From assembly GCF_030403435.1 (NCBI RefSeq), contig NZ_JAUEPH010000009.1:1-64000 (forward strand): DNA of 64,000 nt. Reading direction: 5' to 3'. Positions 47,212 to 56,148 of this stretch are shown in pieces. This stretch comes from Algoriphagus sediminis (GTDB taxonomy: Bacteria; Bacteroidota; Bacteroidia; Cytophagales; Cyclobacteriaceae). Numbering within the stretch: position 1 is the first letter of the stretch; each line of letters begins with the position of its first letter. Made by a program: the position numbers and the translations under genes. Under the pieces are notes generated by a model. The model had not been told where the DNA came from and searched no databases. It was given only the letters and a program-made list of their open reading frames with translations.

Positions 47212-47988
47212 TTGAATCCTTCAGTATCAGTCATCATTCCCGTTTACAACGGCCAAAAGTATCTTGAAGAAACCATCCATTCCGCATTCTCCTCGGACTT
47301 TAAACCTTTAGAGGTTATCGTTGTGAATGATGGCTCAACAGACAACAGTCTTCAGGTAGCAATGAAGCTTTTGGCAAAATACCCTAATCTTGAAATCGTA
47401 GATCAGGAAAATGGCGGAGTAACTTCCGCTAGAAATACCGGGATCAAAAAAGCCTCAGGAAAGTACATCCTTCCACTGGATGGAGATGATTTAATCGAAC
47501 CTAACTATATATCTGAGGCAGTCAAGGTTTTGGAAGAGCAACCACAGGTCAAAGTCGTGTATTGCCAGGCGGACAAGTTCAATGAAAATGGAACCAAACC
47601 CTGGAACTTAAAGCCCTTCTCGATAAATGCCCTGGCTAGAGATAATATGATTTTTGTATCAGCACTTTTTCGAAGAAAGGACTGGGAAGAGGTGGGAGGA
47701 TTTTCGGAAGATATGACCATGGGGAGGGAAGATTGGGAGTTTTGGATTAAAATGCTCAAAAATGGTGGAGAAGTAATTCGGTTACCTTTTGTGGGTTTCC
47801 ATTATAGACTAACTCCTGAGAGTAAAAGAAAAAAGTCCGGAACAAGCCAATTGAAAAGAGAAAGGATTGCCTACCTAAATAGTAAGCACAAGGACTTTTT
47901 CGAACGGGAGTTGAATGGTCCTCTGAGATTTCAAAGGACCTGGTCAAAGCCTTACAATACCTTGATGAAGTTTCTTGGGAAACTCTGA
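47212..47988 (+). CDS. Glycosyltransferase family 2
   Basis: 258 residues starting at a TTG (47212); upstream in-frame there is a stop at 47188 and no ATG or GTG between. The GT-A core is complete: SVSVIIPVYNGQKYLEETI, VIVVNDGSTDNS, NGGVTSARNTGIKKASGKY, LPLDGDDLIEPNY with the DxD metal motif (DGDD), and the acceptor-site GREDWEFWIKML (ED motif). Cytoplasmic; probably builds a surface or capsule glycan. Its stop directly abuts the stop of the convergent glycosyltransferase-like gene. Confidence 0.93.
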   Translation: MNPSVSVIIPVYNGQKYLEETIHSAFSSDFKPLEVIVVNDGSTDNSLQVAMKLLAKYPNLEIVDQENGGVTSARNTGIKKASGKYILPLDGDDLIEPNYISEAVKVLEEQPQVKVVYCQADKFNENGTKPWNLKPFSINALARDNMIFVSALFRRKDWEEVGGFSEDMTMGREDWEFWIKMLKNGGEVIRLPFVGFHYRLTPESKRKKSGTSQLKRERIAYLNSKHKDFFERELNGPLRFQRTWSKPYNTLMKFLGKL

Positions 47989-48702
47989 TTAAATCTTATC
48001 TAATCCCTTCCAGTACTTTAAGAAGTAATATTTGATCGGGTTTTTGTATTTCAACTGTTTCCAGGGTCGACTTCCATGTGGCCTATGCCAAACTGGAGAA
48101 TTCATGAGCACGAAATTCTCAAAACCTAACTCCAGAGATTTCTTAGAGATAAAGGTATCATACCAATCCTTCGCATCGTCTAACTCTTGAAAATCAAAAG
48201 ACTGAAGAAAGTCTGAGCTAAAAAGTGTACAGCAAAAACTTAGACTACGTTCCGTTCTTATCACTTCTTCCTTTCTTCCCTTGAATTTCAGATAAGGGAA
48301 ATTAACCACTCCTGCTTCATCCACTGTTACGGCTCCTACCAAACCTGATTTTTCATTCTTTGAGGTAAAATCCAATAAACCTGAAATAGTCTCAGGCTTA
48401 ACCACTACATCTGATTCTATTACGAGCAAGGGTACTCCCATTTTCAAAGCTTTCTTTTGAGAAAGTTGAAGCACGAGTTTGTAATTAGGAGATGGCGTAT
48501 CAGTGATTTCGGCAAGATTTATGAGCTCATAACCTATTTTCCCCTTATTCGACTCCAGTTCTTTCGTAGACTCATCCGAACTGAAATCATTGAATATAAT
48601 GTGATGGTGTGGAACCCTGGATTCAGCAATAGCCTTGGCCGTATCTAAGGTAGTATCTATCGAATCCTTAACAGGTGTAATGACCAAAACCGTTGAGTCC
48701 AT
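47989..48702 (-). CDS. Glycosyltransferase-like (GT-A fold) protein
   Basis: 237 residues from the ATG at 48702. VLVITPVKDSIDTTLDTAKAI and HHHIIFNDFSSDESTKEL match the GT2 nucleotide-binding start with a relaxed motif. PLLVIESDVVVKPETI contains ESDVV where a DxD metal motif is expected (Asp plus Glu only). The later FVLMNSPVWHRPHGSRPWKQ may be acceptor-side. It probably modifies a glycan together with the convergent GT2, but activity is less certain because the DxD motif is atypical. Confidence 0.78.
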   Translation of the reverse strand: MDSTVLVITPVKDSIDTTLDTAKAIAESRVPHHHIIFNDFSSDESTKELESNKGKIGYELINLAEITDTPSPNYKLVLQLSQKKALKMGVPLLVIESDVVVKPETISGLLDFTSKNEKSGLVGAVTVDEAGVVNFPYLKFKGRKEEVIRTERSLSFCCTLFSSDFLQSFDFQELDDAKDWYDTFISKKSLELGFENFVLMNSPVWHRPHGSRPWKQLKYKNPIKYYFLKYWKGLDKI

Positions 48703-48739
48703 CTTCAATCTTATTCTAAAAGTATCAGAATCGAAAGTA

Positions 48740-48776
48740 CAAAAAAAGCTCCTTTCGGAGCTTCTTTTATTATGAA
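48740..48776 (-). terminator. Intrinsic terminator of the aminotransferase gene
   Basis: AGCTCC-GAAA-GGAGCT stem on the minus strand followed by TTTTTTT; the GAAA tetraloop adds stability. Confidence 0.87.
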
Positions 48777-49979
48777 TTAGCTGAGTTCAGCAAGTGCTGC
48801 TTTGATTCTGCTCAGAGCTTCTTTTAGCTGCTCATCAGATGCTGCATAGGAAAGCCTCACACAACTTGGCGCTCCAAACGCAGAACCAGTTACTAAAGAA
48901 ACGTGTGCTTCTTCCAGAAGGTAAATGCAAAGATCATCAGCATTCTTGATAGTTTTTCCATTTATAGACTTCCCGAAGAAAGCTGAAACATCTGGAAAGA
49001 AATAAAAGGCACCTTCTGGCACATGAGTCTTTATTCCGGGAATATCTCTAAGTAAGTCTAGAACCAAGCCTCTTCTTCTTAAATAGGCCTCAGCCATCTT
49101 TTCTGAATCAGTAGACGGACCAGTGATCCCAGCAAAAGCTGCTCTTTGAGCAATTCCGGTATTTCCAGAAGTGAATTGTCCTTGAATTTTTTCGCAAGCT
49201 TTGGCGATTTCCAATGGCGCACAAATGTATCCTACCCTCCATCCTGTCATGGCGAAACCTTTTGAAAATCCATTTACGGTAACTGTTCTTTCGAACATTC
49301 CAGGAAAGGATGCGATACTATGATTGCCTCCGGCAAAGTTGATGAGCTCATAGATCTCATCAGCTACGACCCGAATTCTATCATGCTTTTTTATGACCTC
49401 AGCGATAGCTTCCAATTCTTCTTTACTAAAAACCGAACCTGTAGGATTACAAGGAGAAGAATAGATGACTGCTTTGGTTTTATCAGTGATAGCTGCCTCC
49501 AGTTGGGAAGCAGTTGCTTTAAAGTTATTTTCCAAAGTACCCTCAATCAGAACAGGAACACCACCGGCCAACTTGATAATTTCTGCATAGCTCACCCAGT
49601 ATGGAGAAAAAATCACTACCTCATCACCCTCGTTCAAAAGACACATGAATGTATTGGCGATGGAATGCTTCGCACCTGTAGAGACAACGATATTTTCGGC
49701 TTTAGCCTCAGAGATATTATTCTCTTCTCTAAGTTTTTTAGCAATTGCTTCTCTCAGATCCTGATAGCCAGCAACTGGTGGATAGGAAAAGTAATTCCCC
49801 GAATCTATTGCCTCCTTAGCTGCTTCCTGGATAAACTTAGGAGTTTTAAAATCTGGCTCACCAAGGCTCAAGCTAATGATATCTGTACCTTTTGCTTTCA
49901 GCTCTCTCGCTTTTTTTGCCATAGCCAGCGTAGCTGACTCCTCCATATTGATTATCCGATCTGATAGAATAGAATTCAT
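48777..49979 (-). CDS. Class I/II aminotransferase, aspartate aminotransferase (Ib) type
   Basis: 400 residues. PLP fold-type I enzyme of the bacterial aspartate aminotransferase subgroup Ib. Features: ISLSLGEPDFKTP near the start, YSSPCNPTGSVFS (Asn for the cofactor), VVADEIYELINF (Asp and Tyr), the Schiff-base lysine in VNGFSKGFAMTGWRVGY, and an arginine in CVRLSYAAS for the substrate carboxylate. It probably moves amino groups between aspartate and 2-oxoglutarate. Single-gene unit with its own terminator. Confidence 0.93.
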   Translation of the reverse strand: MNSILSDRIINMEESATLAMAKKARELKAKGTDIISLSLGEPDFKTPKFIQEAAKEAIDSGNYFSYPPVAGYQDLREAIAKKLREENNISEAKAENIVVSTGAKHSIANTFMCLLNEGDEVVIFSPYWVSYAEIIKLAGGVPVLIEGTLENNFKATASQLEAAITDKTKAVIYSSPCNPTGSVFSKEELEAIAEVIKKHDRIRVVADEIYELINFAGGNHSIASFPGMFERTVTVNGFSKGFAMTGWRVGYICAPLEIAKACEKIQGQFTSGNTGIAQRAAFAGITGPSTDSEKMAEAYLRRRGLVLDLLRDIPGIKTHVPEGAFYFFPDVSAFFGKSINGKTIKNADDLCIYLLEEAHVSLVTGSAFGAPSCVRLSYAASDEQLKEALSRIKAALAELS

Positions 49980-50066
49980 TTTTTGTTTGATTTTTTTACA
50001 AATTCCTCAAAAATAGAGAGAAGATTTATAAATCTAAACGATCTGATAGATTTGATTCTGAATTGT

Positions 50067-50074
50067 TATTTTTG
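50067..50074 (+). promoter_or_regulatory. Candidate -7 box (TATTTTTG) for the MORN-like gene
   Basis: Exact TAnnTTTG match. It lies downstream of an alternative start codon at 50063 and so supports the ATG at 50111. Confidence 0.45.
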
Positions 50075-50110
50075 AAGAAAATAGCCCGTAAAAAAATACG
50101 TTCTAAGTTT

Positions 50111-50968
50111 ATGCGGACGAAGATTCTAACTCTTCTTTCTTTATTATTCATTTCTGCTTTGGCCTACGGCCAAAATGATAAAAAATCAGATACAGAGATA
50201 TCCGATCCAGATTCGGTGGGTGAGGTAAGTTCAGCCCTACTTCCCACTACCATGCCCTTATTGCTTTTTGATGAGGAAAGTAAAAGGGAAGAGAAAAAAG
50301 AGAAAAAGAAGAAAGCCAGGAAAAACGAGTGGTTCGGAATTAAAGTTCGTAAGGGTGTTTTGGTGGATGAAATTCGCGGTCAGGAAATCGTTCAGCTGTT
50401 CAATTATACCGATGCCGAATACCGACCAGACCCTTATATCCGTGATGTATATTGGTATGATCCAGGGGATAAATCCATAAAAAATCAGGGATACGTGGCA
50501 GGTGAGGGTTACCTATTACATGGCCCTTACGAGCGACTTCTCAATGAAGTTACCGTAGAAACCGGTATGTACTTTTATGGTACAAAGCATAAAACCTGGA
50601 TGCTTTACGACCAACGAAACGTCCTGCAGGATAAAGACCACTTCGAAGAAGGTTGGCCTAGAGAGTCACGAATCACTTATTATGATAGAAGCTCGAAAAC
50701 GATAGAGCAGATCACTCCGATTCAGTTTGGAACCAAGGAGGGGAATTACTTTTACTTTTACGAAAATGGTCAAGTGGCCGTAACCGGTGAATTCAAGTAT
50801 GGAGAGAAAGTAGGGCTATGGACTGAATACTGGAACACAGGAAATACCAAAGCGGTCCGTAAACGCGAAATCCAATATCAGGAAGAACCCTACTCAGATA
50901 ATTTCAGGCCCTACATCCGAGCAGAATGGGATAAAGACGGAAAATTACTTTACAGAAACGACAGCTGA
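50111..50968 (+). CDS. Secreted MORN-like repeat protein
   Basis: 285 residues from MRTKILTLLSLLFISALAYGQ (signal peptide). An acidic then lysine-rich stretch (about 58-78) precedes a folded region. MORN/YwqK-like strands with G-x-Y/W spacing are visible: EGNYFYFYENGQVAVTGEF and YGEKVGLWTEYWNTGNTKAV. In Bacteroidota such proteins are widely annotated as toxin-antitoxin YwqK-like antitoxins, but here the signal peptide and lack of a toxin neighbour argue for an exported structural protein. Its stop directly abuts the stop of the SYLF pseudogene on the other strand. Confidence 0.78.
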   Translation: MRTKILTLLSLLFISALAYGQNDKKSDTEISDPDSVGEVSSALLPTTMPLLLFDEESKREEKKEKKKKARKNEWFGIKVRKGVLVDEIRGQEIVQLFNYTDAEYRPDPYIRDVYWYDPGDKSIKNQGYVAGEGYLLHGPYERLLNEVTVETGMYFYGTKHKTWMLYDQRNVLQDKDHFEEGWPRESRITYYDRSSKTIEQITPIQFGTKEGNYFYFYENGQVAVTGEFKYGEKVGLWTEYWNTGNTKAVRKREIQYQEEPYSDNFRPYIRAEWDKDGKLLYRNDS

Positions 50969-51499
50969 TTAATCTGCTCTGAACTTAAATTGCTGACCTC
51001 CTACCGAGGCTTCATACATCAGCCCTCCTTTTGCCATAGTGAATACCATAACTCCGTCCACATATTTGGCATCAGCTGAAACTCCAGCGGTAGCAGCAAC
51101 AGCTGAAACCTGAGCTAACATTTCTATCTGTCCCGTCTTGAATCGAGTGAAGGATTCTTCATCTTCGAAAAATACGACTTCTCTTTAGGCCTGTCCTCCA
51201 GCTTGAAAACCGATACTTAGCTGCTTCATGGATGCAAAGCCGATCATAGACCCTTTTTCATAAGCAACTCCATTACCCGATGCAGCTCCCACTCCAAGTC
51301 CACCTTTACCTACATTGGGTAAAATGATGTAGCAATAGGAACTACTAAAAATAGAAGCCATATCAGGGTCAGCTTCAAGAAATTCAGCTTTGGCTTCAGC
51401 AGTGTCTTCAATGATTTTTTGATCTTTTTTTGAGTTTTGAGCCAAGGCTATTCCCAGGCAAATGGTTAAGGTCAAAAAAGTTAAGGTTAGTTTTTTCAT
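50969..51499 (-). pseudogene. SYLF-domain (Ysc84-like) protein broken by an in-frame stop
   Basis: The first 104 codons (51499-51188) encode a signal peptide (ending LAQ) and the front of a SYLF/YSC84 domain: YCYIILPNVGKGGLGVGAASGNG, GSMIGFASMKQLSIGFQAGGQA. A TAA at 51187-51185 then stops translation. Without any frame change, reading continues as REVVFFEDEESFTRFKTGQ, ADAKYVDGVMVFTMAKGGLMYEASVGG and ends at a TAA at 50971-50969, exactly the rest of a SYLF domain. Intact homologues normally have Tyr after GGQA/S, so a single base change from TAC or TAT to TAA explains the break. The family binds phosphoinositides in eukaryotes; bacterial role unknown. A sequencing error is possible. Confidence 0.88.
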
Positions 51500-51510
51500 G
51501 AATTCAAGGT

Positions 51511-51867
51511 TTAATAAAAAGCATCTTTGAAGTGACGGTAATTAAAGTTTCCATCTCGATCTTTATAAACCCCCAAAATATCAAATCGGATATCCCTTTT
51601 CCAATCGATCTCATAGATATAATTTTCAGCTGCTTTAATGATCAGTCGTTTTTTTGTGAAGTCTACAAACTCCTCAGAATAACCGTAACCTGTACCTGAC
51701 CGAAACTTCACCTCTACAAAAATAAGTAAGCCCTCATGCTCCATTATTAGGTCTATTTCTGCATGCCGATACCTGTAGTTTTTATCACGAAGCTGATAGC
51801 CTTGTCCTACCAGCCAATTTGCCGCCAGTTCCTCGGCTCGTCTTCCTTTTTCATTGTGTTCGGCCAT
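51511..51867 (-). CDS. yraN: YraN/UPF0102 family endonuclease-like protein
   Basis: 118 residues. The family has a restriction-endonuclease-like fold of uncertain function. GRRAEELAANWLVGQGYQL, NYRYRHAEIDLIMEHEGLLIFVEVKFR carries the conserved E..D...EVK acid pattern (D-x(n)-EVK), and the C-terminal part is FDILGVY. Length is typical. Located just upstream (in its own direction) of the SYLF pseudogene, 11 bases apart. Confidence 0.93.
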   Translation of the reverse strand: MAEHNEKGRRAEELAANWLVGQGYQLRDKNYRYRHAEIDLIMEHEGLLIFVEVKFRSGTGYGYSEEFVDFTKKRLIIKAAENYIYEIDWKRDIRFDILGVYKDRDGNFNYRHFKDAFY

Positions 51868-51938
51868 GAGTATTAGTTAAATTTGGCCCGGAGGAACGAT
51901 ATCCTTTTCGGATGGGTTTACTTCCAAGCTTTAACGCA

Positions 51939-52661
51939 ATGAATGAATTTATAAATAAAAAAGTAGTTTTTCTAGATTTAGGTAAAATGGACTACCAAAA
52001 AGCCTGGGATTATCAGGAGGAAATTTTTGGGAAAACTGTTGACCTCAAAATCAGAAATCGAAAAGCTAGTAAAGAGGAGAAAGTACTCACCCCGAATTAC
52101 TTGATTTTTGTTGAGCATCCTCACGTTTACACTTTAGGTAAAAGTGGAGATGAAAAAAATTTACTTCTGGATGAAAAAGGACTCAAGCAGAGGGATGCTA
52201 CTTTTTACAAAATAAATCGAGGCGGTGATATAACTTACCATGGACCAGGTCAATTGGTGGGTTATCCTATCCTCGACCTTGATAATTTCTTCACAGACAT
52301 TCATAAGTATTTGAGACTTTTGGAGGAATCTGTGATTCTGACCTTACTAGAATACGGGATCGGATCGGGAAGAATCGAAGGCCTCACAGGAGTCTGGCTA
52401 GATCACATTGAGCAGAAAAATCCGAGAAAGATTTGCGCACTAGGGGTAAAAGCTAGCCGCTGGGTAACCATGCATGGCTTTGCCTTTAATATCAATTCTG
52501 ATTTGAGTTATTTTGAGTCCATCATTCCATGCGGAATTGATGACAAAGCCGTTACTTCTCTTCAAAAGGAAATCGGTAAGGAGATACCACTTGCAGAAGT
52601 AAAGGAAAAAATGAAGAGGCATCTGGTAAATCTTTTTGAAATGGAACTGATCGAAGAGTGA
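51939..52661 (+). CDS. lipB: Octanoyltransferase LipB
   Basis: 240 residues from the ATG at 51939; another ATG at 51912 is possible but adds residues (MGLLPSFNA) not seen in the family. LipB moves octanoyl from ACP to lipoyl domains of 2-oxoacid dehydrogenases. YLIFVEHPHVYTLGKSGD, KINRGGDITYHGPGQLVGYPI, the catalytic lysine in KICALGVKASRWVTMHGFAFN, and the cysteine in ESIIPCGIDDKAVTSL are all present. It is functionally related to lpdA elsewhere in the window, though unlinked. Confidence 0.95.
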   Translation: MNEFINKKVVFLDLGKMDYQKAWDYQEEIFGKTVDLKIRNRKASKEEKVLTPNYLIFVEHPHVYTLGKSGDEKNLLLDEKGLKQRDATFYKINRGGDITYHGPGQLVGYPILDLDNFFTDIHKYLRLLEESVILTLLEYGIGSGRIEGLTGVWLDHIEQKNPRKICALGVKASRWVTMHGFAFNINSDLSYFESIIPCGIDDKAVTSLQKEIGKEIPLAEVKEKMKRHLVNLFEMELIEE

Positions 52662-52673
52662 TTCTTTCAATTT

Positions 52674-52714
52674 CAAAAAAACCTCTGTCGTTTCAATGAC
52701 AGAGGTTTTTTATT
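52674..52714. terminator. Bidirectional terminator
   Basis: AAAAAACCTCTGTC-GTTTCAAT-GACAGAGGTTTTTT stem between lipB and the convergent S9 peptidase. Confidence 0.92.
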
Positions 52715-52724
52715 CATTTGACAA

Positions 52725-55478
52725 TTACTTGCTATCAGTCAGCTCCAGGCCTTGATTAATTCCCTTCTCCAAGGCTGGAACTCCCCTTTCCATCCAAACT
52801 GGTTTAGGAGCTCCCTTCAGGTAATGATCGAAGAATTGCGCCATTCTAACGTTAAAATCTTTCCGGTTTTGTCTTTTTAGTGGCCAGTGTGGTTCACCGT
52901 TGTAATTCAGGAACCATGATGGTTTTTGCAATCTTCTCAAGGCCACGAAAAACTCAATCCCTTGATACCAGGGCACATGACCATCCTCATCATTATGCAT
53001 GATCAAAAGCGGAGTGTTGATTTTATCAATATTGAAAATGGGAGAATTTTCCACGTATCTGGCCGGATATTCCCAAGGGGTGCCGCCTATTCTACTTTGG
53101 GTATGCTCATATTGAAACTGACGGCTTAGGCCCGTCCACCAACGAATACCTCCATAGGCAGAAATCATATTTGGAACAGGAGCTCCTGACTCAGCAGCCT
53201 TGAAAATATCTGTTTTGGTCACCAGATAAGCTATCTGATATCCACCCCAACTGTGACCTTGGACGCCAATATTATCCTTATCGATAAAACCCTCTTCAAT
53301 AAGGGAAGTGATCCCAGGTATCACAGAATTGTAGGCACTTTCACCTGGATAACCAATTCGGTAATGCACGTCTGGGTTAAAGATGACATAGCCCCTACTG
53401 GTATAAAAGCTATAGCTAATCGTAGAACGGCCTGCAGTCGGTGGTCTATGAGAAAATAATCCATCAGAGCTTTTCTCATAGAAATTAACGATCATCGGAT
53501 ATTTCTTATTCGGATCGAAGTTCTCCGGTTTGATCAGCATTCCCTGCAGCTCTTTTCCATCCAAAGAGATCCAATTCACTAATTCTGCCGTCCCCCAATT
53601 ATATTCAGATTGCTGTGGATTTGCATCCGAAACTTGAGTAAGATTACTGAAACTCATGTCGGTGGCATGAATATTAGGAAATTCCTCAAAAGACTCTCTG
53701 GTAAGCATTATTTCATCACTTGCCTGAGCCATCCTAGGACGACCAAAGCTATAAGGCCCCTCAATTAATTGATTGATGCTTCCGCTTTTTGGGTTGTACT
53801 CAGAGAAGCCTCCATACTTATTTTTCTCATTAAATGTGGACAAAAGCCAGGGTTCTTCCTCAGAGATAAACCGAGCCTCATCGTCCAGTTTTACATACCG
53901 ATAAGCTAATGTCTTTTTTCTTCCTTCGGTTAACCTTAGACCTTCCCCAGAGTCTGGATCAAACTTCCAGATGTCATATCGGTCATAAATCAATAGGGCA
54001 TTATCACCCTCAGTCCAGCCGGCAGAACCATACGCACTTGGGAAGTTTGGAGAGTCGTTAAGCTCGTCAAAGAAGACTTCTCCTTTGGTAAGGTCGACTC
54101 TTGAGCCATTTGAAATATTAAATGTAAACCAGGTACTATCCGCGGAGCTATATCCATAGGCATAGTTCCCAGCAGGACTCAGACTAACCCGCCCCCTCAC
54201 TTTTTCAAATGCAGGTTTCACCTCACCATTTGAAACATTCACAATAAAATAATCCCTGTATAATCCACCTTCCCACTGTCCTTGTAATTCGTAAGGAAGG
54301 GAAGTATTTGCCAGGGCAAAGTCAGCATTCCCTTCATTCCCCAATTCAGCATTCGGTAGCTCGGTAGTTTCGAGTTGTACCAGTTTGTTCCCCTCATCCA
54401 AATGAATTACTGAAAGAAATGACCTTTTGAGATCGTTTTCCACCTGCATCTCTTGAACAGTGTAAAGTCTTGGTTCATCATAAGTCCAAACTTCCACATT
54501 GACAATTTCCTCCTCCAGGAGAGAGGTATCCTGTAAAATAGGTGGGGTGGCTAGACCAAAAAACAGTTTGGTTTCATCCTTCGAGAAGGAAATTCTTCCA
54601 TCGGCAGAAACTAGGTAGCCATCAGGAGCAGAAGTTTCGTCCACTACTTTCTCTGCTCTGTTCATTCCTTTTGACCAAGTGTAAAGTTCATTTGGTCTGA
54701 TCAAGGCCTTTGTTGTGTCAAGGTCAGCTACAAAAGCGATACGACCTCCCGACTTACTTATATTCATCTGAGGGTACTTTGCTTTTTCAGCTGAAAATAT
54801 TTGCAGAGGATCACCAATTGACAACTCGTATACATACACTCCAGCACCTTGTTCAGCTTTGTCCGAAAGGACATAAGTAATAACCTCTCCTTCTTCAGCA
54901 AAGGCATATTTCATGACATACTTTAGGCTATCCTGATCTCCACTATTGAGATTTCTAATGATGGTGTGATAGCCATTTTCCTTCCCAGGCTTTTCTTCCT
55001 TCTCTTCATACGGCACTGCCTCAGAGTCCAGCTGATAAGCTAATACTCCTGCCCATTTTTTGGGAATTTGATAAGAACTGACCATTGGTATTTTTACCAG
55101 TTCCTCAGAATTAAGGTGATAAATGGCCAGGGTATCCTTGGGCATATCTTCCTTTTTAGTCTTGGCCCTCTTCAGCTCACGAATATCTTCTTCCCAGGCC
55201 TTAATGGTAAAAATAGCGAACTGACTGTCAAAGGTGAATTCTCCATCATACCCGCGTTCATGGGTAAAAACCAAATCCCCTTGAAGGTTTCTGATTTCAA
55301 GAAAATTATCTTCCTCTCCCCTCTCTAGGGAGTACATGATATAGTTTCCATCCCTTGAAATGGTCTCATTCTCAATGGAATTCCAGATATCAAAATCTGC
55401 ATGGTCCAGAACCTTCTTTTGAGCGAAGAGCTGAAGGGATAAACTGAGACAAAAAGATAAAGTCAGAAGCTTTTTCAT
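52725..55478 (-). CDS. Secreted S9-family prolyl oligopeptidase-like peptidase
   Basis: 917 residues with a signal peptide (ending LFAQ). A long beta-propeller-like N-terminal region (about 25-640) precedes an alpha/beta-hydrolase C-terminal domain. The nucleophile is about Ser743 in VQGHSWGGYQIAYL, the acid is in MHNDEDGHVPWYQG (Asp), and the base is in NYNGEPHWPLKRQN (His). Probably periplasmic or outer-membrane-associated peptide degradation. Members of about 900 residues are common in Bacteroidetes. Single-gene unit. Confidence 0.92.
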   Translation of the reverse strand: MKKLLTLSFCLSLSLQLFAQKKVLDHADFDIWNSIENETISRDGNYIMYSLERGEEDNFLEIRNLQGDLVFTHERGYDGEFTFDSQFAIFTIKAWEEDIRELKRAKTKKEDMPKDTLAIYHLNSEELVKIPMVSSYQIPKKWAGVLAYQLDSEAVPYEEKEEKPGKENGYHTIIRNLNSGDQDSLKYVMKYAFAEEGEVITYVLSDKAEQGAGVYVYELSIGDPLQIFSAEKAKYPQMNISKSGGRIAFVADLDTTKALIRPNELYTWSKGMNRAEKVVDETSAPDGYLVSADGRISFSKDETKLFFGLATPPILQDTSLLEEEIVNVEVWTYDEPRLYTVQEMQVENDLKRSFLSVIHLDEGNKLVQLETTELPNAELGNEGNADFALANTSLPYELQGQWEGGLYRDYFIVNVSNGEVKPAFEKVRGRVSLSPAGNYAYGYSSADSTWFTFNISNGSRVDLTKGEVFFDELNDSPNFPSAYGSAGWTEGDNALLIYDRYDIWKFDPDSGEGLRLTEGRKKTLAYRYVKLDDEARFISEEEPWLLSTFNEKNKYGGFSEYNPKSGSINQLIEGPYSFGRPRMAQASDEIMLTRESFEEFPNIHATDMSFSNLTQVSDANPQQSEYNWGTAELVNWISLDGKELQGMLIKPENFDPNKKYPMIVNFYEKSSDGLFSHRPPTAGRSTISYSFYTSRGYVIFNPDVHYRIGYPGESAYNSVIPGITSLIEEGFIDKDNIGVQGHSWGGYQIAYLVTKTDIFKAAESGAPVPNMISAYGGIRWWTGLSRQFQYEHTQSRIGGTPWEYPARYVENSPIFNIDKINTPLLIMHNDEDGHVPWYQGIEFFVALRRLQKPSWFLNYNGEPHWPLKRQNRKDFNVRMAQFFDHYLKGAPKPVWMERGVPALEKGINQGLELTDSK

Positions 55479-55736
55479 ATTTATTTTTCTTTATTTCTGA
55501 ATCCGAAATTAAGAGTCTAATCTAATACCCAAGGAGTTTTTTTGATAACTGGTGAGAGCAAAAGCAGATAGAATTACCCTTGAAAAAGAATAGTCAGTTG
55601 AAAGAGAATTCAGATCGTATTTCATTTTAGCCAGCCACAAGCACATGATTAAGTATTTGCCCTGAAAGAATGTCAAATAAAAAATATGAACTCGAGGAAC
55701 CAATAAATTTGTTGACCAATCATTATCAGAAAATAA

Positions 55737-56138
55737 ATGAAGAAAGACATCGAATTCCCTGAGGTCAAAGGGGTCAAGCTGGCTATAGTAAAAGAGGAAG
55801 AACAGGGCGAGGCTAATTGGGCTTTGTATATTCTAAACCTAAATCTAATCGAGCTGAATACTATTCTGATCAACTCAAAAGGATATGGAGAAATCAATGG
55901 AGAACCAAGAAAAACTTCCGTCCTCCGCCACCACTTGAAAGAACTTGGAGCCCAGGAGTATGCCAGAATCGAGCCTTTAGATCCTGCAGTCTTTGAACTT
56001 ACAAATGAGTTTTGGGTGAGCTACTACATTATGGATCAGATTTTTGATAAAAAGTTTATCTTTACACCAGGCAGTTTTGATCCTTCTTTAATTCGGATGA
56101 TTCCTGAATTAGGTATGAAAGGAGTGCTGCATTCCTAA
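55737..56138 (+). CDS. Conserved hypothetical protein of Bacteroidetes
   Basis: 133 residues. No signal peptide or membrane segment. Pattern: KDIEFPEVKGVKLAIVKEEEQG, WALYILNLNLIELNTILINSKGYG, KTSVLRHHLKELGAQEYARIEPLD, and FTPGSFDPSLIRMIPELGMKGVL. I recall small cytoplasmic proteins of this type as conserved in Bacteroidetes but without a known function. It sits 10 bases upstream of the exonuclease gene and is the first in a plus-strand run that includes rnr, so an RNA-related link is possible but unproven. Confidence 0.72.
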   Translation: MKKDIEFPEVKGVKLAIVKEEEQGEANWALYILNLNLIELNTILINSKGYGEINGEPRKTSVLRHHLKELGAQEYARIEPLDPAVFELTNEFWVSYYIMDQIFDKKFIFTPGSFDPSLIRMIPELGMKGVLHS

Positions 56139-56148
56139 TTTTTTGTCT

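Noticed and set aside
49320-49937. 205-codon plus-strand frame
   Set aside because: Antisense to the aminotransferase; Cys/Phe-rich shadow with no domain.
50969-51187. Programmed readthrough or recoding of the TAA in the SYLF gene
   Set aside because: TAA is not a known recoding codon for selenocysteine or pyrrolysine, and no recoding structure was noticed; a simple nonsense mutation is the plainer explanation.
55479-55736. Possible small genes in the gap between the S9 peptidase and the next gene
   Set aside because: Only short frames with poor composition and no upstream signals; treated as an intergenic promoter region.
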